A stretch of DNA of 64,000 nt from positions 1,922,001 to 1,986,000 of the forward strand of contig OZ234494.1 in the NCBI GenBank assembly GCA_965153455.1, in the 5' to 3' direction. Of the stretch, positions 24,441 to 34,934 are shown one piece after another; within the stretch, counting starts at the first letter, position 1, and every line of letters begins with the position of its first letter. The translations under genes and the position numbers were made by a program. Below the pieces are notes generated by a model. The model saw nothing but the letters and a program-made list of their open reading frames with translations, had not been told where the DNA came from and made no database searches. Source of the DNA: Sphagnum compactum (taxonomy: Eukaryota; Bryophyta; Sphagnopsida; Sphagnales).

Positions 24441-25360
24441 AGTGGTTTGTAATCAAATTTTTTGTGTGTTGGGCAATTGTACGAACAAAGACCCATGCCA
24501 CACATGAATGGGAATACTTATGAAATGATGAACTACAAATAAAACCAACATTGATGCCCACATTGGTAAAAGTCGCTTCTTCCAAGTTGTTCACTTTAGT
24601 AAATATTCCAACGTGGGGTGTGGGGTCCATCCTCCCCATGTAATGACCAAATTAAGGAGTGATGAAAATCTTGTCGGTTTAATTTGAGCTAACAAGGTCT
24701 TTTATGCAATGGGCCTTGGAGATGTTTGGGATAACCAACATTGGACCAAAAAGGAGTGTGAAAACGAGATCATTTTACTTGTGAATTACCATGAATTGGA
24801 AATGATTCATGGTTGGTAAGTTCCATCATATTCAATTTTCACTTCAAATTTGCATTGTGCTTCAAACATGTGTTTTCCAAACTATATTCTTTGATTTGTG
24901 TGCATGTCAATTTTAAGATTCAAGGTACCACCAAGGAGGCCTTCATAGTTGATTCAATGAAATTAATTTTGGCAAATTAAAAATTTATACACCTAACAAT
25001 ATGTTCAATTTGCACAAAATGCAGTGGCACACTATCAAAGTGCAAATGGATTATCATTGAAATCTATTAATGAGAGTTTTAATGAGAGTGAAGGTGAGAG
25101 CAATTAGCTTGACATTCCATTTTTGGACTAATACACATTTTGTACCATGCGTATGGCATCCATGAATTTTCTATGCTACATTTTTGTAAACTAATTTAAC
25201 CTCCATGGATATAACCCATTGGCATTGGAAATGAATGAATGTAAATATATTTAGTTGTAAAAAGTTTGAACTTTATTTATATAGAAACAAAGCTACTAAT
25301 ATCCATATATAATGTATGTGCCTCTTGCATTAAACAAAAAATTAATTGGATGTATTGTTA
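24441..25360. other. Spacer
   Basis: AT-rich sequence without recognisable genes or repeat units. Confidence 0.4.
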
Positions 25361-27460
25361 GTGATGAGGGTATTGCAATTGTAGTCCAAATGTTTATGGA
25401 GGTTCCATTAAAGCCTAAGGACATGATTTTGTGCAATACCTTCATCAATAAAACAATCCCTTATTTCATAGTTAGAGTTTTGAGATAATTATATATGCAT
25501 GTTGAAGGTATTACGTTTACACTTTTGTTATTCAATACCTTTGGGACAAGACAAAACATATTCCATCAACCTTATCTTTAAACTTTACAACCATAATAGT
25601 ATTGCATAAACTTTGATCCTTTTTTGGTCCATGTAATACCCTAACCCCTAAACTTAACTTTAATACACTCGTGATGGTACTGCATAACCCCAATAGGAAT
25701 AGGGTAAATCAAATAAGGGTATGGCAATTGAACTAGATTTCTTTACTTTAATATTATGTGAGGTCGCAGTTAAATATTGGTTAACACCCATATTAAGGAT
25801 GGTTGGATATGATATTTGTATTCTATCCTTGGGGTATTGCATCACTTTGATGAAGGTAATGCATGTGTGAATTGGGTTGGATATGATATGGTCAATGTGT
25901 CCAAAGGGTATTGCATTATTCAATTAGATGATATGAAATATAACCTAGCCATGAGGGTATTGCATAAGAGCAAAATAATCTAGTAATTGCATTTTTTAAT
26001 CAAATGAGGTGAAATATATTATCTTGGGCATGACTATTGCATAATAACAATATAATCTAGTGCATTTGTATTACTTTGATGAAGGTAATGCATGTGTGAA
26101 TTGGGTTTGATATTAGATTGCTAATGTGTCCATAGGGTATTGTAGGGATGAAATAAATGAAATAAAATAGTTATAACTAGGCCTACTTGAATATTGCAAA
26201 ACAATAATACGATCTAGTGCATTTGCATTATCTTGATGAAGGTAATGCATATGGCATTAGGTTGGATATGTTATTTCCAATGTGTCCTTGGGGTATTGCA
26301 TTGTTGAATCAAGTGAGATGAAAATAGTTTAATAGGATTGAAGGTATTGCATAATAGTAAAGTTGTTGTGCTCATACATTAGTTTGATGAAGGTATTGAA
26401 AAGCAAATTAGGTGCAATATGATATTTTCCCTTTGCCTTGGTAATATTGCATTTCAATAAAATCATCTAGGGTTTCGCATGGTAAAATATTTAAAAATTT
26501 AATTATCTCTAAGGCAATCAAAATGGTCCAATTTTTGAAACAAGTAAAGAAAGTAGATTTAAAATAATTAAAAATAACACAATAAAAACATGGTGCTTTT
26601 CTTTGACTTTATAATGGGGTGATTAGAAAATTTGAGAAACTTTCGCACAATAAAAGTAGATAACAAGTATGTTTGAAAATGATTGGCCAAATTGAGTTTA
26701 AACCTACTTTTTCATTAAAAGTTTGATGTATTTTATTATAATATTTAAACATTGATAACTTACAAGTACATTTTAGAGCTACATCATGTTGAAAATGGAG
26801 AATATTATATAATCATTTACTTTCACCTACTTGTACAAGTTTGGATAGCTAGAAAAAATAGGAAAAAAATAGTTATTTTTAAAAAATCTACGTGAATGCA
26901 TATTAGATATGTGATTAATCAACATTATTGTGATAAAATTAAAGATTATCCTCATGTCAATCACTAAATTTTTTTAAAAAATTACTTTCGATGCATTAAA
27001 ACTTGTTTATGGCTATTTTATTTTTGTGACAAGGATTAAAAAATTTCTACTTTACCATGCCTTCACCCTCCAATGGGTGTGCATTACTTTTATGAAGGCA
27101 ATGTGATGATTAATTAATGTATATATATTTTTGCAAGTTGTGCTAAGGGTATGGCAAGAATTTGAAATCTAATAATTGTGAGGAAGCTCAATGAGGGTAT
27201 TGCAAGAACGATTACATCAGTGGATTGATGTGGTTTGAGTAAAAATATCAAGTTCATTTGCAATACCTTCATATGGGATTTAATTGCTGAGTTTTATAGG
27301 GCTACATAAAAGAAATCTAATTTAGTTACAATACCTTCAATCGAGTCATTGCAAGTTGTTTTCAACAATCATAAAGTTACAGGGTTTAATAAGGAGATAA
27401 GTAAGAAGGAGAATGAAGCAACCTACCTAGTATATTGCAATACCTTCATCGACCTGCATT
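25361..27460. repeat. Degenerate array built on GGTATTGCA
   Basis: The word GGTATTGCA or its complement recurs more than a dozen times. A longer unit is clearest at 25847, 26076, 26233 and 26384, each beginning TTGATGAAGGTA and running through TGCATGTGTGAATTGGGTT-like and ATGTGTCC...GGGTATTGCA blocks. Unit spacing varies (229, 157 and 151 bp), so this is an old, rearranged satellite. No open frame is supported. Confidence 0.75.
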
Positions 27461-27479
27461 GTCATTGCCTTGGTGGAGA

Positions 27480-27660
27480 TTTAGTGCGTAGGTACAGAGG
27501 TAGGTAGTTTGATGGGAAGGTATGCAAATGGGTGAGTAGGTAAATAGATGGGTGGGTAGGTGGGCAAGTAGGTAGGTAGGTGGGGGAGGGAGGAGGCTAG
27601 GGTGCATAGGCAAGTAGTTTAAATGTAGGTAGGTAGGTGAAACTTGGGTGGGCGTGGGGG
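27480..27660 (+). repeat. GGTAGGT/GGTGGGT tetranucleotide-type tract
   Basis: Purine-biased run of GTAGG, GTGGG and GTAAG words, related to the tracts at 7.9 kb and 63.2 kb. The minus-strand Pro/Thr/Tyr-rich open frames are translations of this repeat. Confidence 0.8.
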
Positions 27661-27769
27661 TTGAAGAAAAAAAAATTCCCAAAAAAAAAACTAACATGGG
27701 TTGAAGAAAAAAAAAATGTCAACTTGAGTTCATCACCTTGGTTAGCCCAGGGACATGGAGGGACAAAAA

Positions 27770-27935
27770 AGGTGCACCCATCAGTGCACCATCCATCCAC
27801 ATTGGTGCATTGGTGGGTGCTGGTTCATTCTAGCCTTAAATTACTATTCTTGGCCATAATGAACTAGCACCCATTAACTCACCATCCATTGGATACCTAT
27901 TATTATTCAATTGTGGATGAATATCAACTAAGTTA
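27770..27935. repeat. Repeat-family end with inverted repeats
   Basis: The block GTGCACC.ATC.GTGCACCATCCA is followed by a stem with 16-nt arms, tgggtgctggttcatt (27814-27829) and aatgaactagcaccca (27858-27873), and then a word block shared with 16.83 kb (CCATTGGATACCT...TTGTGGATGAA). The related phrase CACCCACCAGTGCACCATCC occurs at 22.98 kb. This suggests a short dispersed element family present at least three times. Confidence 0.6.
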
Positions 27936-28680
27936 ATATTTGGTTTCACCTTGGTAAACAATTATGTAGGAAATAGGTCTCATATATAAGTAGGAAAATA
28001 AGTAAATTTCTATCATACTACAAGGCCGCACTTAAAAATATGAAGGTATAATATGGGTGTCGGTTCACCTTGGTTAGGGGAACAACCCCTCATGTAAAGT
28101 GGCTTTGTACATGAGTATCTTTAAATTTACCACTAAGTTTTGAGGTGAAACCATGTTGCTAACCCGGTCTCTATACCAGCAAAGGGTGTAAGATTAGTGT
28201 TAAAAATATACACAAATCCTATTGCCTATGGTGCAATAGGCTTGTGCCTAGGTATTAAAAAAAAAGCCCTTGTGATCAATTAGATTGTTAAAATGGGAGC
28301 CTTGAATTCATTTGAGGAATAATTTAACACACAAATGTTGTAAAAACATCATAGGCTTATCCCTATGTGCAAAGAAAGAATTTGTGGGCAAAGAGAATGT
28401 TCAAGTATCTTCAGTTGGTTTTTAAGAGTTTCCTTCATGAACTTGTACTTACATGTTGCATGCAACCAATAGGCAAATTACAAGGAGTTGTTAACAAGAT
28501 TTTGAAGTTTTATCGTATCATTCTAATTTTATTCACATATTTTATTCCCCATATTACTTTTTTGAAGTACCTATGCATATTTGAATTAATTAGATGGGGA
28601 TGCCTTATGTTGAAAATTGAAGTGGATTGATGAAAAAAAAGAAATGGCAAAGATATTGATTTTACCATGAGCTCCCCACG
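27936..28680. other. Spacer
   Basis: No gene is seen. Part of this may be the distal portion of the copia 3' LTR, whose far boundary is not defined. Confidence 0.35.
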
Positions 28681-28689
28681 CAACCTTGG

Positions 28690-29330
28690 ATTACAGAAAT
28701 GTTGTTATAAACCTACGATCCACCCCTGAGTTATAGCCTAATCTAAATAGGAAGCGAACACCCCCATGCAAATGTTACCTACCCTAAAAGTGCATGCACA
28801 AGGCCATCATCTCATGCATTGAAATATTTTGCACTAAATTTAGCAAAAAATATTTAAGTAAATTTACTTAACATGCCTCATAGTCCCGAAAGTATGTGCA
28901 TGTACCACAAATATTTTAAGTAATTATAACGTAATAAAAGTAATTTAAATAATTTGGTAGGATGTTGATATCCAACACCCCCGTTCAACAAATTATAAAG
29001 TTACACACGTAATCACACCCATCAAGTGTCGAAAATATTCATGCTTGTGAGCAAAAGTCCTTTGGTCAAAATATTTACAACCATATTCTTTGTGTTGTAA
29101 TACATCAACTTAACAATGTTGTTTCAATCTTTTCTAGCACCAAATGATGTTGAATCTCACTACATTTTGTGCAAGCATGAAAGATTGGGTTCTTAGATAA
29201 AAATATACAACTTTGATTGTCATTGTACATGACAATGGGTTTCATATGTGGAACACCAATGTTCCCAAAAAGTGATGAAAGCCATATTGCTTGCATTGTT
29301 GCTTGTGAAGCTATTATATATATAGATTAT
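28690..29330 (-). mobile_element. Ty1/copia relic: RNase H end, polypurine tract and 3' LTR start
   Basis: On the minus strand, 29296-29105 encodes a copia RNase H piece with the diagnostic YNDNQSCIFLSKNPIFHA block (the Asp is a catalytic carboxylate) followed by a KCSEIQHH-like segment. The next frame, at about 29085-29045, reads like the polyprotein end (NMVVNILTKGLLL). A purine tract GAACGGGGG (about 28986-28978) is followed at once by TGTTGGATATCAACA (28977 downward), the classic start of a 3' LTR. The LTR's other end is not identified, so the lower coordinate is approximate. The frameshift makes it non-functional. The gag part of probably the same element lies at 32.1-32.9 kb. Confidence 0.75.
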
Positions 29331-30370
29331 GTGAGCTCTATAAAAAACAAATAGAGGTTGGTTTTGCTATTCCAACACATTATGGATTTTTTTGATTAGT
29401 CAAAGAAACAACTATGGTCCTTTTTTATTACAATTATAACTACTTAGTCACAAAAATCACTATGTAGTTGCAAAGGCCATTGAGATGTCATGGTCTTGTG
29501 ATAATTAATAGGAAAATTAATGAGCTTTTCTAGATAGATATATTAATATTCTAAAAATTATAATAACATGCTTTAAATGAATTAGAATTAGTTAATTAAA
29601 AATACCCTGATTTTTGCAACTAGAATAATGGCTTTTAATCTCACAACATGATGATGTGGCATTCCACATGCAATGTGCTAATAAAATATTTGATATTAGT
29701 CAACATGATGATTCATACACTACTTTGGATAAAATGAGGCATTTATTGGTCGGTCATTATGTTAGAAATGATGTCCAGTCCTTCAACGTAGCTCTTTGCA
29801 TCAAAATGCAAGTCCAAAAACTTTACCCTCACTTAACAAAATCTTCTCCTTTGAACCAGACACAAAAATGACTATTGTTTTTTTCAATTACATTTATAAC
29901 TACTTAGTAATAATAATCATTAAGTAATGGCAAAAAATATCAACATGCCACTTAGCATCATGGTTTTGCAATTGTAATCAATATGACAACTTGTTGATTT
30001 TTTGGGTAAATTATCATATTATTTTCAATTTTTGTTCATTAGTTAGTTAATTGCAAGAACCATCCACCTTTGCAACTAATAATGATTCAGTCTTCCATGT
30101 GATGATGACATGACATGCCATTTGGCAACAAGGTGTCACAAATTTTCATGGCAATCCATCATTTTTTGTGAAACCATAAGTTTTTGTGTGTCTTGAATTT
30201 ATGGCACCAATATTTGTCATGGCATGCTATATGTTTTGTGTGTCATGAGTTTTTTGAAGTTATGAATTCACATGCATGTGTATGTGTACTAAACAGTCTA
30301 TTGTTAATTTGTAATTATGATTACCATATTAATAGTTGTTTTGAAAAAAATGACACATAATTCCTTGATT
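29331..30370. other. Spacer inside the copia-bounded interval
   Basis: AT-rich sequence with no recognisable domain. One plus-strand open frame (29656-29871) resembles nothing known. Confidence 0.35.
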
Positions 30371-30870
30371 TTTAAACTATTTAACATGTTAGTTTAGGTT
30401 AACATACCTATTAAATTAACCTATGTATGTAAGCTACTTAGTAAAAACTTATTTCGTAATATAGGCTACCTTGTAAGTTACTTAACAGACATAAATGTTT
30501 TTTTACATCTAGTATGTTTAAATATACTTAGAATAAGTTAACCTAGGTAGGCTTTCCTAAGTTCCTAACTTTAGGTTTTTTGCCGAGTCAACCTAGATAG
30601 CCTCATTACAAAATATTTTTTCAAATTTGTAATCACCTCAAGTTTGTGTGACTAGATGTGACTGAATGTGAGATAATTATTCTAGGTTTTTTTTTTTTGG
30701 GCCTAAGAATGCATAAGTTAACCTAGGCTAGGTCAGTGAGTAGTTTAGGTTGACAAATTAATTCATTTTAAGTTAACCTAGGAAGGTTTAGATCTAAGTT
30801 AGGTTGGTAGGTAATAAATAGGTTGAGCTAGGTCAACCTAGGGTGGCAAAGGTTAATTCAAGGCTAAAAA
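30371..30870. repeat. Degenerate AACCTAGGTAGG/AGTTAACCTAG repeat
   Basis: Words such as AGTTAACCTAGGTAGG and GGTCAACCTAG recur every 30-60 bp in both orientations. They are related in motif to the other AGGTAGG tracts in the window, and no clean unit length is preserved. Confidence 0.6.
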
Positions 30871-30941
30871 TTTTGAGCTTTATAACTTTGTGTTAAATAT
30901 AATTAGTTAAAAAAATGTGGTAGTGCAATGGATGAGGACTT

Positions 30942-31130
30942 CACTACTAGAAAACATGTGGTTAAACCATTGTGCAAACCACTCATTTTGTAGTGGTACC
31001 ATTATAATGGGTTTTAAGTAGGTTTAGTGGTTTAAGGTAATGGTTGGTCCCCAATGGGATAAGGAAACCACTGAATTGGTGATTGGGTGGTTTGGTTCAA
31101 ATTTTTTTTAATATTTTTTTAAAAGGTGCC
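30942..31130 (+). mobile_element. CACTA (En/Spm)-type transposon terminus
   Basis: The sequence begins CACTACTAGAAAAC, the signature terminal repeat of CACTA elements. It is followed by dense subterminal copies of GTGGTT/AAACCAC in both orientations, as is usual at such ends. A nearby inverse TTTTGTAGTG (about 30985-30994) could be a subterminal copy. The opposite terminus and any transposase were not found, so this is a solo or truncated end. Confidence 0.5.
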
Positions 31131-31235
31131 CGAGCAACAAGTGTATAATTAATGGTTTTATAAGGTGGTTTCATGTGGTGGTCATTAGGGTCAAACCTTG
31201 ATTGATTGGTCAAACAATTTTTTGATTGGTCTAAT

Positions 31236-31496
31236 GCCATGTGGCATTTAGACATTGGCCACCCAAGCTAAGCCAAATGGACTTTTGACATTGGCCACCC
31301 ATGTTATGCCTTGTGGCATTTAGACATTGGCCATCCAAGTTATGCCACGTGGCATATAGACATTGACCATCTAAGTTTTGCCACGTGGCATTTAAACATT
31401 AGCCATCCAAGTTCTACCACGTGGCATTTAGACATTGGCCACCCAAGTTACGTCATGTGGCATTTAAACATTAGCCACTTAGGTTATGCCTTGTGC
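31236..31496. repeat. 36-bp minisatellite with G-box palindromes
   Basis: Seven units of exactly 36 bp (31236-31487) plus a partial eighth. Each starts with GCC..GTGGCAT and carries ACATTGGCCACCCAAG-like sequence. In units 4, 5 and 6 the start contains CACGTG, and at 31341-31356 the 16-bp sequence tatgccacgtggcata is a perfect palindrome. Because 36 is a multiple of three, the plus strand is open with a 12-residue periodic translation (WHLDIGHPSYAT-like), but there is no gene context. Confidence 0.95.
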
Positions 31497-31499
31497 TAA

Positions 31500-32099
31500 A
31501 ACCTAAATGATCTAGGTTAAACCTGAGCTAGGTCTAAATTATGTTTAAGAACTTAAAACTTTAAACCTAAGCAATTAGGCCAAAACCTAAAACTAGGCTA
31601 CTAGACTAGGCCTAAATATAAGCCATTTAGGTAAATAGGAATAGGTAAGTAAATAGGTCTAAATAGGTAGGTAAATAACATCCTATTTAATTTTTGGTCA
31701 CAAACCTTTTTTATTAGCTCATCACAAATAATTTGCACTTTGAGTATATTTTGTGCATGTTTTGTGTGTAGACTGTTACTTTTTCATCCAGTTATATAGT
31801 TTACAAAATTCAACTTGTTGACAAAGGATATGGGATAAATTTACAACATTATTTCACATCATTGTTTGTCCCTTAAAAAGATCTTTGGCAAGTTGAAAAC
31901 AATAGTGCCTTTCCCACATACATCAAGTGTATTATAATTTCCAAGATACACTTTGTGACTTAAAGGAATTTTTTCAAAAGTTGAGAATATTTCCTTTTGA
32001 AAGATTAGATGTTGTAAAGTTTTAGACTCGTCAAACCATGTACCCTACAAATTGTAGAAATAGATAAAATAGTCATAAGAAGTTCAATTTTGCTTGTTG
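31500..32099. other. Spacer with CCTAAA/AGGTAAATAGG words
   Basis: 31500-31680 carries AACCTAAA and AGGTAAATAGG-type simple repeats. The rest is AT-rich without recognisable features. Confidence 0.4.
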
Positions 32100-32880
32100 T
32101 AGATACTTGTGAAAAACCTTTGAATTTGTTCTTCCAATCTTATTTCTTCTTGTGACATTTTCTTGAAAAGTGGCCTTTGGTGCCACAATTGTAGCAAGTT
32201 CTTTTTTTCTTTTGCTTTTCATTCTTGAACTTTTTATAATCTACAACCTTTTTGAACTTCCCAAAAACACCCTTAACAATTAGTGATTCATGTCTTATAC
32301 CATGGTTAAATTGTTATTTTCGTTTACATTGCAATTCTTCTTACAATAGATTTCCACATACTAACTCTATACATAATTGATTTGTGCAAGTACTAATTGA
32401 AACCACAAGGGTATGGAATGATGGTGGCAAACTCTTGAAAAGTGTGAATGTCAAATCTTCATAAACACTTGATGATCAATATTTGTTAATTGATTTACAA
32501 TCATCCAAAGCTTTATCAATATGAGCTTGCATTAAGGTGCCTTCTTCCATCTTAAGATTATATAATTATTAACGTAGTTGCAATCTATTGCCAATATGTC
32601 TCTTTTTAAATGTTGCACAAAGATTGTCACATGCATATTTTGTAGTTTTTGCACCAGCTACATGATGCAACAAATAATGAATAACATTTAGGAAAATTGT
32701 TCCATGAGCCGATTAGTTTCGAAATAATTCCTAGAAGCTCTATTCAACACATTTTCAAGCTTGTTTGGTTGCACCTTTTTTGCGCAAATCTTTTTGTTTT
32801 TCATGTTGTGTAAAGTGATTTCTATTTGTTTTGTTTTGCATGTTATGTTATCCCACACTAATTTTGAACCTAGCACCTCT
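32100..32880 (-). mobile_element. Ty1/copia relic: gag with zinc knuckle
   Basis: On the minus strand the translation contains a CCHC zinc knuckle, CYNCGTKGHFSRKC (about 32199-32158). Upstream are broken gag segments, including MEEGTLMQAHIDKALDDCKS and an LPPSFHTLV block (about 32560-32400), typical of copia UBN2-type gag. Several stops interrupt the frame. Protease, integrase and most of the reverse transcriptase expected between here and the RNase H piece at 29.3 kb are missing; that interval is occupied by other repeats. Confidence 0.7.
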
Positions 32881-33220
32881 CAAGAAAGAATGAGAATATC
32901 AATCATCAACATAATTTTTGAGGTAAAATAACTATATATATAGAACCTAAAAAAAAATTCAAACCATGTGACAAAACCATGCAACTTTGCACAAGGTTGA
33001 ACTTTGTCGACCACCAAATGTGTTGAATAGAGCTCATTGGGGGTGATTAATGTCTTCTTTAAATATCCCCCAATGAGCTCTTTTGAACGCATTTTCAAAC
33101 TTGTTTTTTTCCACCATGCATGATTTTGCATAGAACCATGCAACACAATTCTACTCTTTTTTTTTTCCTCACATCTTGCTGTTGCACACTTATTTTGAAC
33201 CCATCACCTTTCAAGAGATA
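32730..33220. repeat. Two diverged direct copies, about 330 bp apart
   Basis: A block at 32733-32895 (CACATTTTCAAGCTTGTTTG ... ATTTTGAACCTAGCACCTCTC) recurs at about 33072-33220 in the same order (GCATTTTCAAACTTGTTT ... ATTTTGAACCCATCACCTTTC). Their minus-strand ends (GAGAGGTGCTAGGTTCAAAA) resemble a tRNA B box. The pair could be a partial tandem duplication of the copia leader or two insertions of one short element. Confidence 0.6.
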
Positions 33221-34700
33221 AAGAGATTCCTACTAATAAGGTAGTTCGTTGCTTGGAACAACTGTAATGTTATTTCTTGTGAGCTTGTTGAGAGGGTGTT
33301 TAACATCTTCCCAATTGAGGGGCTTATTAAGAGAGAGGAATATGGCACATTACTTGTGCTGTTTAATAGTTCTCATTTAAACTTTACAACCACGTTTCTG
33401 CATGAATTATGAGTCAGAATTTTGCTGTAAAGTCGTAAGTTTGCAGCGTCAGAGACGAATCCTCATTGGAGAAGGGAACACGTACCATGGACACACACAG
33501 TACATACCACAGAGGGGAGCGGCAGCCATAAATCTGGGCAGATTGTTCAAACATTTTTTGATTGCCTGGGTTATGGCAGAAAACTCCAGAGCGGCACTTT
33601 TATCTAACCCAGAAAGTTCTGCAAGGGCAGATAGTGAAACTATATTTTCTCCAAGATTTGGACCTTGCATCGGAGCCATCTACGTTACAGCAAATATTCA
33701 GCAAGAACAAATGGTTTATGGCACTTTATGCAAGGCACCCCAGGTCATTATAAAGCATCGATGAATGTCATTATTTATTGTGTATTTTCCAAAAGTATTG
33801 CCTGTAGACTTGTCGGAGAACGCACTGGGTTGTGTTAAGGAAGAGCCCGGCATTGGATTCTAAGGGACAGTCAGAAGATTTGAGCTTGGACTGGGGCCTT
33901 AGGATGTTTTTGTGCGTGAGCTTACCCACCCCAGCGTCCAGTAATAAGACATATTGCCTACCATGCAATGATGCAGAAAGTAACAAGAAGCTCATTATGG
34001 AATGGCTCGGCCCTGTACAGAAAGTTCAAATAAAAGTAAATGACAAATGATGGAACTGGGTCTACAGATTACTGATACAATTCCCAGCCGTCATCTACAC
34101 ATTGGTTCCAAGTTCAAACTGAAACTTTACCTAAAGTGCCTTCAACTCTGGGCAGAGCAAAAGAAAAGAGACACTGCAAAAGACCATTTGCATACAGCAG
34201 TGAGAAGAATGTATAATTGTCATTGCTTGCTCTTTTCGGGGTAAGGATTTGCTTTCTGAGTTGTCCTTGTGCATGTCTTTTAGCACCTTGGTTGGCTGTT
34301 CATAGATTATTATTCATGTTTTCATTGAGCGTCCAAACATTTGACCACTCTGAAGCAGCTGGAAACTATCTAATCAGTGAATCAGTTGCCCCCACAAAGC
34401 ATTTGTCAGCAGAATCATCCCCCCTTGGCTGCCTTCCTTGACCAGTTTGGACCCCATTGTGGGTTATGTTAACTGCACATAAGTCCAGTTCAAACCCGTG
34501 TTCGGTGGGTATATATTTCAAAACCAAACCCCCGCAGGGTCTTTGACAGGGTACATAGGTTCATGATAGACAGGGATCATATTTTGAAAGACCCACCCCA
34601 GGTTGGTTGGTACCAGGGGAATACAAAATGTTCCGTAAACTGCCCCCACACCCATGCCCGCGTTTTCAAATTTTTTGTGTTATCCATACCTGAACCCAGC
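33221..34700 (+). other. GC-intermediate region with one unidentified 120-codon open frame
   Basis: Less AT-rich than its left flank. An ATG-initiated frame at 33402-33764 encodes 120 residues beginning MNYESEFCCKVVSLQRQRR. I recognise no domain, signal or family, and a competing minus-strand frame covers part of it. It may be a fragment of a decayed gene or chance. Confidence 0.25.
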
Positions 34701-34779
34701 CCGGCTTGAAAAAACGTCATCGTTATGAGCAAAAACCTAATTTCATCCCCTTCGATATACCAGTGCTGTCCACACATCC

Positions 34780-34865
34780 TGCAGGATCCGGCCGCAACCG
34801 CAGCCGCCCGATTTACCTAGCGATATCCAGGCACAACCGCAGCCGCCCACCACCACAACGTTTCG
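34780..34865. repeat. Short GC-rich direct repeat beside the hAT relic
   Basis: The phrase CGCAACCGCAGCCGCCC occurs at about 34793-34809 and again, as CACAACCGCAGCCGCCCAC, at about 34832-34850. It lies just beyond the transposase stop and may belong to the element's subterminal region. Confidence 0.55.
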
Positions 34866-34934
34866 GCTGTAGCCTTCTCCCCCGCATCATTGATTTCATC
34901 ATATCCGTTCATGTGTTTATAAAAAAATGTCAGC

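Noticed and set aside
23645-24507. Hydrophobic 'membrane protein' frames in the T-rich tract
   Set aside because: Phe/Leu runs are simply translated poly-T. No start context and no conserved pattern.
27446-27800. Pro/Thr/Tyr-rich minus-strand frames
   Set aside because: Direct translation of the GGTAGG simple repeat.
31236-31496. CRISPR-like array
   Set aside because: Units are directly contiguous 36-bp repeats with no unique spacers, in a plant-type nuclear context. It is a minisatellite.
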